A DNA stretch of 10,038 nucleotides from an uncultured Veillonella sp. (lineage in GTDB: Bacteria; Bacillota; Negativicutes; Veillonellales; Veillonellaceae), in the NCBI GenBank assembly GCA_900550175.1, contig URQX01000058.1, positions 1 through 10,038 on the forward strand, written 5' to 3'. Position numbers and translations under genes: made by a program. The notes beneath the pieces were generated by a model, which saw only the letters and a program-made list of their open reading frames with translations, was not told the DNA's origin and did no database searches. Shown piece by piece: positions 1 to 6,226 of the stretch. Positions within the stretch are counted from its first letter, which is position 1, and each line of letters begins with the position of its first letter.

Positions 1-68
1 TGATGCCGCGCCCGAAATTTGAAAAGGCAGTTAAGAAAATCGTATCTCGATTGCCAGAGAATGAGTAA
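1..68 (+). CDS. 3' end of an unidentified upstream gene (partial)
   Basis: An open frame enters from the left edge and ends at TAA 66-68. The visible tail is basic and ends KKIVSRLPENE. Its stop codon overlaps the AAGGAGGT ribosome site (67-74) of selD, so the two genes are almost certainly co-transcribed and probably translationally coupled. Too little is visible to name the product. Other selenium-trait genes often sit next to selD, but that is only context. The ATG at 3-5 is in frame but has no room for a ribosome site in the window and is probably an internal Met. Confidence 0.6.
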   Translation, partial: MPRPKFEKAVKKIVSRLPENE

Positions 69-77
69 GGAGGTCTT

Positions 78-1109
78 ATGGTACGACTTACCGACTATGT
101 GACAAATGGGGGCTGTGCGTGTAAGATTGGGCCTCATATATTAAATCGTGTATTAAAAGCCGTAACACCTGTTACAAATGACCAAGTCTTAGCCGATATG
201 ACCGGTTCTGATGATGCGGGTGTATATAAAATTTCTGATACATTGGCACTAGTGCAAACATTAGATTTTTTTACACCTATGGTTAATGATCCGGTTTTAT
301 TTGGTAAGATTGCCGCTGCCAATGCATTAAGCGATGTGTATGCTATGGGCGGTACGCCTTTAACGGCCATGAATATTGTGGGATTCCCTGTGCCTCTTGT
401 TGAACAAGGTGTATTAACAGATGTATTAAATGGGGCGGGCTCCATTGTGGCTGAATCTGGTGCGGCTATCGTTGGTGGTCACAGCATTGAAAATAAAGAT
501 CCTATTTTTGGTATGTCTGTTACAGGACAAGTAAATCCCAATTGTATTTGGAAAAACAAAGGGGCTCAAGTAGGTGATGTATTGGTGCTAACAAAACGTA
601 TTGGAACAGGTATCATGAATAATGCGCTAAAAGCAGATTTATTCCCTGTAGGTACAGCGCAAGCTGTGACTAGTATGAGTACGTTGAACCGCGTAGGGGC
701 AGAGGTAGCGCATAACTTTACCGTTCATGCTTGTACTGATGTGACTGGTTTTAGTCTCATGGGGCACTCTGTAGAAATGGCTAATGCTTCTGATGTGACC
801 ATACACATCAAGGCTTACGACATTCCTCTCTTTGATGATGTTGTCGAAGCGGCTCAAATGGGCTTGGTGCCTGCTGCATCCTATGGTAATCGCAAGGCGA
901 TAACAGATGTACAAGTTGATGAAGCTATGGATACAGTGTGGACGGATATTCTATTCGATCCACAAACATCAGGGGGCTTATTATTCTCCGTTCCTGCCAG
1001 TGAAGGTGCTCAACTAGTTGAGGCTTTACATGTGGCTGGCATCGACTGTGCTGCTATTATTGGTGCTGTTGAAAGTTTTAGCGGTCTGGCTGTACGCGTT
1101 ACAGAATAG
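78..1109 (+). CDS. selD: Selenide, water dikinase (selenophosphate synthase)
   Basis: SelD makes selenophosphate from selenide and ATP, the activated Se donor for selenocysteine, selenouridine in tRNA, or the labile Se cofactor of some molybdenum hydroxylases. The 343-residue length is typical. The N-terminal GGCACK motif places the catalytic Cys at residue 13 and Lys at 16. This copy has Cys where some bacteria use selenocysteine, so no UGA readthrough is needed. Further family motifs are DDAGVY (45-50), LDFFTP (62-67), GGHS (133-136), TDVTGF (220-225) and DPQTSGG (294-300), which match the AIRS-type ATP-binding and C-terminal domains. The start is set by AAGGAGGT at 67-74, only a few bases before ATG 78, and overlaps the stop of the preceding gene. 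yedF and a Se/S-carrier-like gene follow. No clear terminator is seen directly after it. Recognition is strong; which Se pathway it feeds cannot be told from this window. Confidence 0.96.
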   Translation: MVRLTDYVTNGGCACKIGPHILNRVLKAVTPVTNDQVLADMTGSDDAGVYKISDTLALVQTLDFFTPMVNDPVLFGKIAAANALSDVYAMGGTPLTAMNIVGFPVPLVEQGVLTDVLNGAGSIVAESGAAIVGGHSIENKDPIFGMSVTGQVNPNCIWKNKGAQVGDVLVLTKRIGTGIMNNALKADLFPVGTAQAVTSMSTLNRVGAEVAHNFTVHACTDVTGFSLMGHSVEMANASDVTIHIKAYDIPLFDDVVEAAQMGLVPAASYGNRKAITDVQVDEAMDTVWTDILFDPQTSGGLLFSVPASEGAQLVEALHVAGIDCAAIIGAVESFSGLAVRVTE

Positions 1110-1166
1110 ATTTATAAATAATATAGTCTTTAATATTGGTGATAGTTATTTAATTGAAATATTATT

Positions 1167-1194
1167 AGCTGATAGCAGATAGTTGATAGCTGAT
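1167..1194 (+). repeat. Four tandem 7-bp units (AGCTGAT type)
   Basis: In the selD-yedF spacer, four back-to-back heptamers read AGCTGAT, AGCAGAT, AGTTGAT, AGCTGAT. The outer two are identical and the inner two each differ by one base. The block lies about 55 bases before the yedF start, next to AT-rich DNA. Confidence 0.7.
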
Positions 1195-1251
1195 GGTTAA
1201 TACTTTTACAAAACATATAAACATATAATGTATATAATTTAGAGGTGTATG

Positions 1252-1851
1252 ATGAGTAATACAAATGAATTAACTGTAGACGTACGTGGTAGTTTGTGTC
1301 CAAAGCCTGTTATTGAAACTAAGAAGGTAAGCGATGCGAATCCGAGCGCTGTTATTACTACTATTGTAGATAATGAGGTTAGTCGCGATAATGTAGAAAA
1401 GTTTGGTAAGTCTCGTGGTTATGGTGTGGCTATTCGCCAAGATGGTAAGGATTTCTACCTCACTATGACGCCAAATGCAAATCCTGTTACAGAAGCGAGT
1501 TGCGAACCGATGAACTATGGCAACCGAGTTATCTTGATGACAAAAGATTATCTTGGTGAAGGTAGTGAAGAGCTCGGTAGAAACTTGATGAAAACCTTCT
1601 GGGTGTGCATGGTAGAAGCAGATGTGAAACCATCTAAGATCTATTTCATTAATAGCAGTGTTAAGATGGTAACTAAGGATTCTGTTCATTTGGAAAATAT
1701 TAAAAAACTAGCTGACGCAGGTGTTGAAATCGCAGCCTGTGGCATTTGCCTAGATTTCTATGGTGAAAAAGAAAATGTTGGCGTAGGTAGTATTACAAAT
1801 ATGTATGCTATTACAGATGCAATCCTTAGCGACAATATTGTTAAGCTATAA
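1252..1851 (+). CDS. yedF: YedF-type selenium metabolism protein (TusA-like + DsrE-like)
   Basis: A two-domain protein of about 199 residues. The N-terminal ~75 residues are TusA/SirA-like, with the hallmark LCPKP motif carrying Cys16, the position used to carry persulfide sulfur in TusA. The C-terminal part (from about residue 85, beginning NYGNRVILM) is DsrE/F-like, with a second cysteine motif ACGIC (Cys163 and Cys166). This fusion next to selD is the recognised YedF architecture. It is thought to deliver or handle selenium, though the exact reaction is not established. ATG codons lie at 1249 and 1252. I prefer 1252 because GAGG (1242-1245) is six bases upstream of it and only three from 1249; the choice changes one residue. 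TATAAT-like boxes at 1224-1229 and 1233-1238 hint at its own promoter, but neither has a convincing -35 box. Confidence 0.92.
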   Translation: MSNTNELTVDVRGSLCPKPVIETKKVSDANPSAVITTIVDNEVSRDNVEKFGKSRGYGVAIRQDGKDFYLTMTPNANPVTEASCEPMNYGNRVILMTKDYLGEGSEELGRNLMKTFWVCMVEADVKPSKIYFINSSVKMVTKDSVHLENIKKLADAGVEIAACGICLDFYGEKENVGVGSITNMYAITDAILSDNIVKL

Positions 1852-1875
1852 TGTTAGCATTTAATGTTAGCATTT
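1850..1875 (+). repeat. Perfect 13-bp tandem duplication over the yedF stop
   Basis: AATGTTAGCATTT occurs twice with no gap (1850-1862 and 1863-1875). The first copy includes the last two bases of the yedF TAA. Each unit has AATG/CATT ends, so it can form a weak fold-back. The rest of the spacer up to 1975 shows no clear promoter or terminator. Confidence 0.75.
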
Positions 1876-1988
1876 TATATTGATATGTTGATTTAGTGCT
1901 ACTGATTTAGATTAGATTTTTTATTTCTTGAAAGAGTAGTTGAGATGGAAGTAAGATAATCGTATAGATTGTGGTAGGAGGTGAGGCA

Positions 1989-2246
1989 TTGAAAAATAAA
2001 AAATTACTTGTCGTTTTTACGTCCTATTATTTTGGTGATAAAGCAGATAAGATATTAACAGAATTAGAGGTGCCTCATCAATTGATGGCTACACCTCCCG
2101 AGCTGTACGATATGTGTGGCTTATCTGTGCAAATAGATCCAAGTATTGTAGAGCAGGTTCAGACTATTTTAAAAGAACATAAGATTAGTACATCTGGTCT
2201 CTTTTGGTATGAAAAAGGTGAGCTGGCAGTACCATATAAAGCCTAG
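1989..2246 (+). CDS. Small Se/S-carrier-like protein (DUF3343 family)
   Basis: An 85-residue protein that resembles the DUF3343 family, described as putative Se/S carriers and commonly found beside selD and yedF. Visible features are a beta-strand start (KKLLVVF), a FTSYY turn and a single cysteine in MCGLS (Cys43), the likely carrier residue of the family. The start is set by an excellent AGGAGGTG at 1976-1983 followed five bases later by TTG 1989. The frame also extends back to a GTG at 1971, but that start would place the ribosome site inside the coding region. A terminator begins in the last sense codon, so this is the final gene of the selenium group. Family recognition is by motif and context; selenium transfer is inferred. 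Confidence 0.85.
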   Translation: MKNKKLLVVFTSYYFGDKADKILTELEVPHQLMATPPELYDMCGLSVQIDPSIVEQVQTILKEHKISTSGLFWYEKGELAVPYKA

Positions 2247-2276
2247 ACGTCGTCTAGGCTGTTTCTTGTTTTTTAT
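2240..2276 (+). terminator. Intrinsic terminator of the selenium gene group
   Basis: The arms AGCCTAGACG (2240-2249) and CGTCTAGGCT (2251-2260) form a nine-pair stem with a three-base loop, followed by a T-rich run (GTTTCTTGTTTTTT). The TAG stop codon (2244-2246) lies within the left arm. Confidence 0.88.
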
Positions 2277-2358
2277 TAAAATTTGGATCCTTATATAATT
2301 TAACGGCTAACTATGATACTATAGATATATGATATTTTTTATCATTATGGAGGTATAT

Positions 2359-3069
2359 ATGAGCAAGTATGAAATAGAAAATGTAAAATTAACCGCTCCA
2401 AAATTGGATCGTAAAGATTTAGAATATGCTATGACCTATCGTTATGCATGTAAAAAGTTTGATAGCACGAAGAAGATTTCTGAAGAAGATTGGAATGCTA
2501 TTTTAACAGCAGCTCGTTTGGCACCTACATCCCTTGGTTTTGAGCCTTTTGAATTGCTAGTTATCCAAAATCCAAAAATTCGGGAAAAAATGAAAGCTCA
2601 TGGCTGGGGCATTCATGCGGGCCTTGAAGCAAGTCATTTTGTAGTATTCTTAACACGTAAAAAAGTGGACTTAGAGTTTGACTCCTCTTATGTACGTTAC
2701 ATTCAAGAAACAGTTAAGCAATTACCTGCAGAAATAGATGCAGCATATCGTGAAAAATATGCTCAATTTACTACAAGTGACTATAAAACATTTGAGTCTG
2801 AACGTGCTGCCTTTGATTGGGCCTCTAAACAAGCGTATATCGTTATGGCGAACATGATGACAATGGCTGCTTATGAAGGCTTAGATTCTTGTCCATTAGA
2901 AGGCTTCAATCAAGATGATATGACAGCACTCTTAGGTGATGAACTTGGTCTTTTCGATACTAAACACTTTGGCATTGCTGTAATGGCTGCCTTTGGTTAC
3001 CGAGACGAAGAACCACATCGTAATAAAACACGTCGTACAATGGATGAAATTGTAACAGTAGTTGAGTAG
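2359..3069 (+). CDS. NfsB-like NAD(P)H-dependent nitroreductase family protein
   Basis: A 236-residue flavoprotein of the nitroreductase fold, probably FMN-binding, cytosolic and NAD(P)H-dependent. The order of elements follows E. coli NfsB: an N-terminal YRYACKKFD segment (27-35) of the flavin-phosphate-binding type, AARLAPTSLGFEPF (51-64), ASHFVVFLTRK in the middle, then a KQAYIVMAN helix, and CPLEGFN (178-184). Length is normal for the NfsB/NfsA-type oxidoreductases. GGAGG at 2349-2353 sets the start at ATG 2359; an in-frame ATG at 2329 lies upstream of this ribosome site and lacks one of its own. It follows a terminator, so it should have its own promoter. TATGAT at 2312-2317 is a possible -10 box without a good -35. 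The physiological substrate (quinones, nitro compounds or flavin) cannot be told from sequence. Confidence 0.9.
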   Translation: MSKYEIENVKLTAPKLDRKDLEYAMTYRYACKKFDSTKKISEEDWNAILTAARLAPTSLGFEPFELLVIQNPKIREKMKAHGWGIHAGLEASHFVVFLTRKKVDLEFDSSYVRYIQETVKQLPAEIDAAYREKYAQFTTSDYKTFESERAAFDWASKQAYIVMANMMTMAAYEGLDSCPLEGFNQDDMTALLGDELGLFDTKHFGIAVMAAFGYRDEEPHRNKTRRTMDEIVTVVE

Positions 3070-3108
3070 ATTATATATGTAGAACTAAATCGAAATTCTT
3101 CATTTAAT

Positions 3109-3153
3109 CTTTAGAATTGAATGTTATATTATAAATATACAACAATTCTAAAG
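3109..3153. repeat. 11-bp perfect inverted repeat behind the nitroreductase gene
   Basis: CTTTAGAATTG (3109-3119) is matched exactly by CAATTCTAAAG (3143-3153) across a 23-base AT-rich spacer. No T-run follows, so it is a weak terminator candidate. It may instead be a binding site or messenger fold ahead of the stress gene pair. Confidence 0.6.
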
Positions 3154-3167
3154 TATTTATAAATACT
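3152..3167. promoter_or_regulatory. 16-bp perfect palindrome, possible operator
   Basis: AGTATTTATAAATACT is a perfect palindrome about 55 bases before the small membrane-protein start, and it overlaps the end of the 11-bp inverted repeat. Its size and symmetry suit a dimeric regulator site. TTGATG at 3175-3180 just downstream is a possible -35, but no well-spaced -10 follows, so the regulatory role is inferred. Confidence 0.4.
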
Positions 3168-3221
3168 GTATTATTTGATGGGATTTATGAATATTTTGAT
3201 TAAATAGGAAGGAGTGATTAT

Positions 3222-3461
3222 ATGTTATGGTCAATTATTGTTGGTGGTTTCATCGGGTTCCTAGCTGGTGCCATCACTAACAAAGGCGGTGCAATGGGTA
3301 TTATCGCTAACGTTGTTGCTGGTTTAATTGGCTCGTCCGTAGGTCAGTCCCTATTTGGTACCTGGGGTCCTAGCTTAGCGGGAATGTCCTTAATTCCATC
3401 TGTATTAGGTGCAGTCATTGTTGTTGCTGTAGTCTCATTTTTCTTTGGGAAAAAAGGATAG
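3222..3461 (+). CDS. GlsB/YeaQ/YmgE-family small stress membrane protein
   Basis: A 79-residue, glycine-rich, very hydrophobic protein with three predicted membrane segments, at about residues 3-19, 24-45 and 57-75, and a short basic tail (GKKG). The pattern GGFIGFLAGAI at the start, a middle segment around VVAGLIGSSVGQ and a last segment before the tail is typical of the transglycosylase-associated/GlsB family of about 80 residues. Members are stress-induced inner-membrane proteins of unclear biochemical role; the old transglycosylase name does not imply enzyme activity. AAGGAG at 3209-3214 supports ATG 3222. A CsbD-like gene follows after 65 bases with no terminator between, so co-transcription is likely. 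Confidence 0.88.
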   Translation: MLWSIIVGGFIGFLAGAITNKGGAMGIIANVVAGLIGSSVGQSLFGTWGPSLAGMSLIPSVLGAVIVVAVVSFFFGKKG

Positions 3462-3526
3462 CCCTCTACTTGTAACAATAGATTTTATTTGGTTAAACGT
3501 GATTTTACATGAAAGGAGTCACAATT

Positions 3527-3763
3527 ATGGCATTAGAAGATAAATTAGATCAAGTTAAAGGTGCAGTAAAAGAAAATGCAGGTAAATTAACTGATGACAA
3601 ACAAATGCAAGCAGAAGGTGCTGTTGAAAATACAGTAGCAAAAGTAAAAGATGCTGCTGATAGTGTTGTTAATGATATCAAAAAGACTGCAGATGATGCT
3701 AAAGATGCTGTAGAAGGTGCTATTAGTGGCCTTAAAAATGCATTGGGCAATGATGACAAATAA
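3527..3763 (+). CDS. CsbD-like stress protein
   Basis: A 78-residue, highly charged, cysteine-free protein. Residues 1-45 match the CsbD pattern: a KLDQVKGAVKE helix, then GKLTDDKQMQAEG, then a second helix. The C-terminal half is a long amphipathic Ala/Asp/Lys-rich helix (DAADSVVNDIKKTADDAKDA) that also recalls hydrophilic LEA-like proteins. CsbD in Bacillus is a general-stress gene of unknown function. AAAGGAG at 3512-3518 points to ATG 3527; an upstream in-frame ATG at 3509 directly precedes this ribosome site and is not used in my reading. It ends just before a strong terminator and closes the stress pair. Confidence 0.88.
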   Translation: MALEDKLDQVKGAVKENAGKLTDDKQMQAEGAVENTVAKVKDAADSVVNDIKKTADDAKDAVEGAISGLKNALGNDDK

Positions 3764-3792
3764 AATTAAATAAAAGCTATTTTGTAGCATTA

Positions 3793-3828
3793 AAAAAACC
3801 AGTAAATCCATCGATTTACTGGTTTTTT
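3793..3828. terminator. Bidirectional terminator between the CsbD-like gene and ychF
   Basis: The arms AAAAAACCAGTAAATC (3793-3808) and GATTTACTGGTTTTTT (3813-3828) are exact complements with a four-base CATC loop. The stem is flanked by A on one side and T on the other, so it has a T-tract on either strand. It lies between two convergent genes and can serve both. Confidence 0.92.
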
Positions 3829-3845
3829 ATTGCTATTAATTTGTA

Positions 3846-4952
3846 TTATACGTTGAAGCGGAAGTGTGTTACGTCGCCGTCTTTCATAACATATTCCTTA
3901 CCTTCTAGGCGTACAAGACCTTTTTCTTTAGCCGCATTTTGGCTACCGCAAGCTTGTAAGTCATCGAAGGATACGATTTCAGCACGGATAAAGCCTTTTT
4001 CAATATCGGAGTGGATTTTACCAGCTGCTTGAGGCGCTTTTGTGCCATTTACAATTGTCCAAGCACGAGCTTCCATTTCACCAGCAGTGAAATAGTTGAT
4101 AAGACCTAAGAGTGCATAACTTGCTTTGATAAGTTTAGTTAAGCCAGATTCTTCAAGGCCAAGATCTTCAAGGAATGCAGCGGATTCTTCTTCAGATAAT
4201 TCAGCAATTTCAGATTCGATGCGAGCAGAAACAACAACGATGCCAGCGCCTTCGCTTTTCGCATATTCCTCTACGCGTTTTACATATTCATTACCGGAGT
4301 AATCAGATACTTCATCTTCAGAAATGTTAGCTACATAAAGAGATGGTTTTGCTGTAAGCAATGTTAACTCTTTGATCATTTCTAATTCTTCTTCTTCGAG
4401 ACCTTGTGCACGAACTGGTTTTGCTTCACCTAAACCTTCGATGATGCGTTCCAGCAATGGTAACTCCGCACGCGCATCTTTGTCGCCGGATTTAGCGATT
4501 TTTTCAATACGTTGTTTACGTTTTTCAACGGACTCAAGGTCTGCAAGGCAAAGTTCAGTATTGATGATTTCGATGTCGCGGATTGGATCGATAGAACCTG
4601 CAACATGAGTGATGTTAGGATCCTCGAAGCAACGGATAACTTGAGCAATGGCGTCTACTTGGCGGATGTGGCTAAGGAATTTATTGCCTAAACCTTCGCC
4701 TTTGGAGGCGCCTTCTACGAGGCCTGCAATATCTACAAAGCGCATAGCTGCAGGAAGGATGCGTTTGGAGCCGAACATTTCAGCCAATACAGCTAAACGA
4801 TTGTCTGGAACATCAACGACACCTACGTTTGGCTCGATTGTACAGAATGGATAGTTGGCAGCTTCAGCGCCTGCTTTTGTAATAGCGTTGAATAATGTAC
4901 TTTTACCAACATTTGGAAGGCCTACGATGCCTACTTCTAAATTTGTGCTCAT
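3846..4952 (-). CDS. ychF: Redox/ribosome-associated P-loop ATPase YchF
   Basis: A 368-residue Obg-related P-loop protein of normal family length. The G1 loop is GLPNVGKST (11-19) and the G3 segment is DIAGLV (74-79), followed by EGASKGEGLGN. Leu takes the place of the usual catalytic polar residue in the G3 segment, as expected for this hydrophobic-substituted class. The G4 position reads NISE (209-212) instead of NKxD, the change linked to ATP preference in YchF. A helical middle section and a C-terminal TGS domain (about 283-366, ending THFRFNV) complete it. YchF binds ribosomes and is tied to stress and translation control in other bacteria. AAAGGTGG on the - strand just before ATG supports the start. 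It appears to be a single-gene unit, with a terminator on each side and a possible -10 box at 5024-5029. Confidence 0.96.
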   Translation of the reverse strand: MSTNLEVGIVGLPNVGKSTLFNAITKAGAEAANYPFCTIEPNVGVVDVPDNRLAVLAEMFGSKRILPAAMRFVDIAGLVEGASKGEGLGNKFLSHIRQVDAIAQVIRCFEDPNITHVAGSIDPIRDIEIINTELCLADLESVEKRKQRIEKIAKSGDKDARAELPLLERIIEGLGEAKPVRAQGLEEEELEMIKELTLLTAKPSLYVANISEDEVSDYSGNEYVKRVEEYAKSEGAGIVVVSARIESEIAELSEEESAAFLEDLGLEESGLTKLIKASYALLGLINYFTAGEMEARAWTIVNGTKAPQAAGKIHSDIEKGFIRAEIVSFDDLQACGSQNAAKEKGLVRLEGKEYVMKDGDVTHFRFNV

Positions 4953-4994
4953 GGTACCACCTTTTATTAACTAATTGATTTCGTTCTTTGTGAA

Positions 4995-5010
4995 AGTTTC
5001 CGTAGAAACT
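4995..5010 (-). repeat. Small perfect inverted repeat in the ychF leader
   Basis: AGTTTC (4995-5000) and GAAACT (5005-5010) form a six-pair hairpin with a CGTA loop, about 45 bases before the ychF start. It would lie in the 5' leader if transcription starts near 5015. No T-run follows, so it is not an obvious terminator. Confidence 0.4.
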
Positions 5011-5023
5011 CTATCAAATAAAT

Positions 5024-5029
5024 ATTATA
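5024..5029 (-). promoter_or_regulatory. Possible -10 box for ychF
   Basis: On the - strand this reads TATAAT, about 70 bases before the ychF start and after the ddh terminator, where an independent promoter is needed. No strong -35 is seen at the right distance, and AT-rich DNA gives such boxes by chance. Confidence 0.35.
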
Positions 5030-5054
5030 TCATATAGAAGCTATAAATTTGTAC

Positions 5055-5100
5055 TAAAAAAGTGACACTACTAGTCACATAGGTGACTAGTAGTGTCACT
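5055..5100 (-). terminator. Long-stem terminator of ddh
   Basis: An 18-bp perfect inverted repeat (5061-5078 and 5083-5100) with a four-base loop is followed on the - strand by TTTTT (5060-5056). It starts a few bases after the ddh stop codon. The T-tract is present only on the - strand side, which fits termination of ddh. Each arm also contains GTGAC and GTCAC, so it is internally symmetric as well. Confidence 0.85.
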
Positions 5101-5105
5101 AAATC

Positions 5106-6080
5106 TTATAGAGAGTGAGCTCTTAATTCTTCAGCGGAATGAGTGGAAATCCAAGCTGGTGGAATATCAAATACTGTGTAGCAACCTGTACCGCCATGTT
5201 TAGCAAGACGGTAGATACCACGAGCATAAGCAACAAGTGCGGAGCCAGTGAATTCAGGGTTGGAGTCAAGTTTCAAGGAGTACTCGATAACGTGACGAGT
5301 GCCTTTTGTGCTTTCACCAGAGCGAAGAACGAAGCCACCATGTGGAATGCCTTTGTGGTCGCGATCAAGTTCTTCTTGAGAAATGAAGTTTACTACAGTT
5401 TCATAACCTACGAAGTAGTTTTCCATAGTTTTGATTTCGTTTTCAATTTTAGCTTTGTCAGCATCAGGAGCAGCCACTACATAGCACTCACGAAGGTGAC
5501 CTTTGTAGCCATCAACGTCTGGAGTTTCACCATTGCGGATAGATTCAAGGTATTGTTCTTTAGGAACAGTGTATTGACGAGCATCAAGAACACCATCAAT
5601 ACGACGAATAGCATCGGAGTGACCTTGGGAAACGCCACGGCCCCAGAATGTATAAGATTTACCTTGAGGCAAGATGCTTTCAGCGTATACACGTTGTAAA
5701 GAGAACATGCCTGGGTCCCAACCGCAAGAAATCAATGTAGCAGTTTTAGCTTCTTTAGCTACTTTGTCTACATTAGCAAAATGCTCAGGAATACGTGCAT
5801 GTGTATCGAAGGAATCGATACAGTTGAAGTATTTAGTTACCATTGGAGTTTGTTCGATAAGGTCTGTTGCAGAACCACCGCAAAGAACCATAACATCGAT
5901 TTTACCTTTGAAGTTTGGTAGATCTTCCATAGTATATGTAGGAACACCAGAAACTGTTTCTAAACCTTTACGGCGAGAGAATACACCAACAAGCTCCATA
6001 TCAGGTTGTAATTTTACGGATGCTTCAACGCCACGACCTAAGTTGCCGTAGCCAACGATACCAATACGAATTTTGCTCAT
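5106..6080 (-). CDS. ddh: meso-Diaminopimelate dehydrogenase
   Basis: Ddh carries out the NADPH-dependent one-step amination of tetrahydrodipicolinate to meso-DAP and the reverse reaction (EC 1.4.1.16), feeding peptidoglycan and lysine. The 324 residues align by eye along their length with the Corynebacterium enzyme: a Rossmann start IGIVGYGNLGRGVE (GYGNLG at 10-15), ELVGVFSRR for the NADP side, CGGSATD, then CGWDPGMFS (Trp121-Asp122), the GVSQGHSDAIRRI loop, FVGYETVVNFI, and PHGGFV (His247) for substrate binding. AGGAGG on the - strand (6091-6086) supports ATG 6080. It has its own promoter candidate upstream and its own terminator. dapL, an alternative enzyme for the same intermediate, lies on the same strand beyond the autotransporter gene. 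Identification is strong. Physiological direction (synthesis or breakdown) is not shown by sequence. Confidence 0.95.
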   Translation of the reverse strand: MSKIRIGIVGYGNLGRGVEASVKLQPDMELVGVFSRRKGLETVSGVPTYTMEDLPNFKGKIDVMVLCGGSATDLIEQTPMVTKYFNCIDSFDTHARIPEHFANVDKVAKEAKTATLISCGWDPGMFSLQRVYAESILPQGKSYTFWGRGVSQGHSDAIRRIDGVLDARQYTVPKEQYLESIRNGETPDVDGYKGHLRECYVVAAPDADKAKIENEIKTMENYFVGYETVVNFISQEELDRDHKGIPHGGFVLRSGESTKGTRHVIEYSLKLDSNPEFTGSALVAYARGIYRLAKHGGTGCYTVFDIPPAWISTHSAEELRAHSL

Positions 6081-6125
6081 ATTAGCCTCCTATATAAATC
6101 GAGAAATTTAATAATTAACATAACT

Positions 6126-6134
6126 ATTATAGCA
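6126..6134 (-). promoter_or_regulatory. Extended -10 promoter candidate for ddh
   Basis: On the - strand this reads TGCTATAAT, a perfect -10 box with the TGn extension, about 45 bases before the ddh start. The extension could offset the lack of a good -35 box. Confidence 0.55.
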
Positions 6135-6226
6135 CAAAATAAATGTATTTAATATTTTTCTATAGAATTCATCGATCTAGATTGTAAAAGTAATATATCT
6201 ATCAATATGACCATACATTTGAAAAT

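Noticed and set aside
3..68. A stand-alone 21-residue gene starting at ATG 3
   Set aside because: No ribosome site can be seen before it, and the frame runs open to the window edge. It is better read as the tail of a longer gene.
1167..1194. CRISPR-like array
   Set aside because: The units are 7 bases and have no spacers. No cas gene is in the window.
1270..1689. 139-codon open frame on the - strand opposite yedF
   Set aside because: It is fully antisense to a well-supported gene, its protein has no recognisable family, and there is no convincing ribosome site.
2329..2358. Ten-residue N-terminal extension of the nitroreductase (MIFFIIMEVY)
   Set aside because: GGAGG at 2349-2353 lies inside this stretch and serves ATG 2359. 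The extension is not typical of the family.
3509..3526. Upstream start of the CsbD-like gene
   Set aside because: The AAAGGAG ribosome site (3512-3518) is downstream of this ATG and properly spaced for ATG 3527.
5061..5100. Inverted repeat as the ends of an insertion sequence
   Set aside because: The arms are only four bases apart with no transposase and no target duplication, and the T-tract next to ddh explains it as a terminator.
5139..5699. 186-codon open frame on the + strand opposite ddh
   Set aside because: It lies wholly inside a clearly recognised gene on the other strand, has no recognisable domain and no good ribosome site. It is an antisense shadow of ddh codon use.
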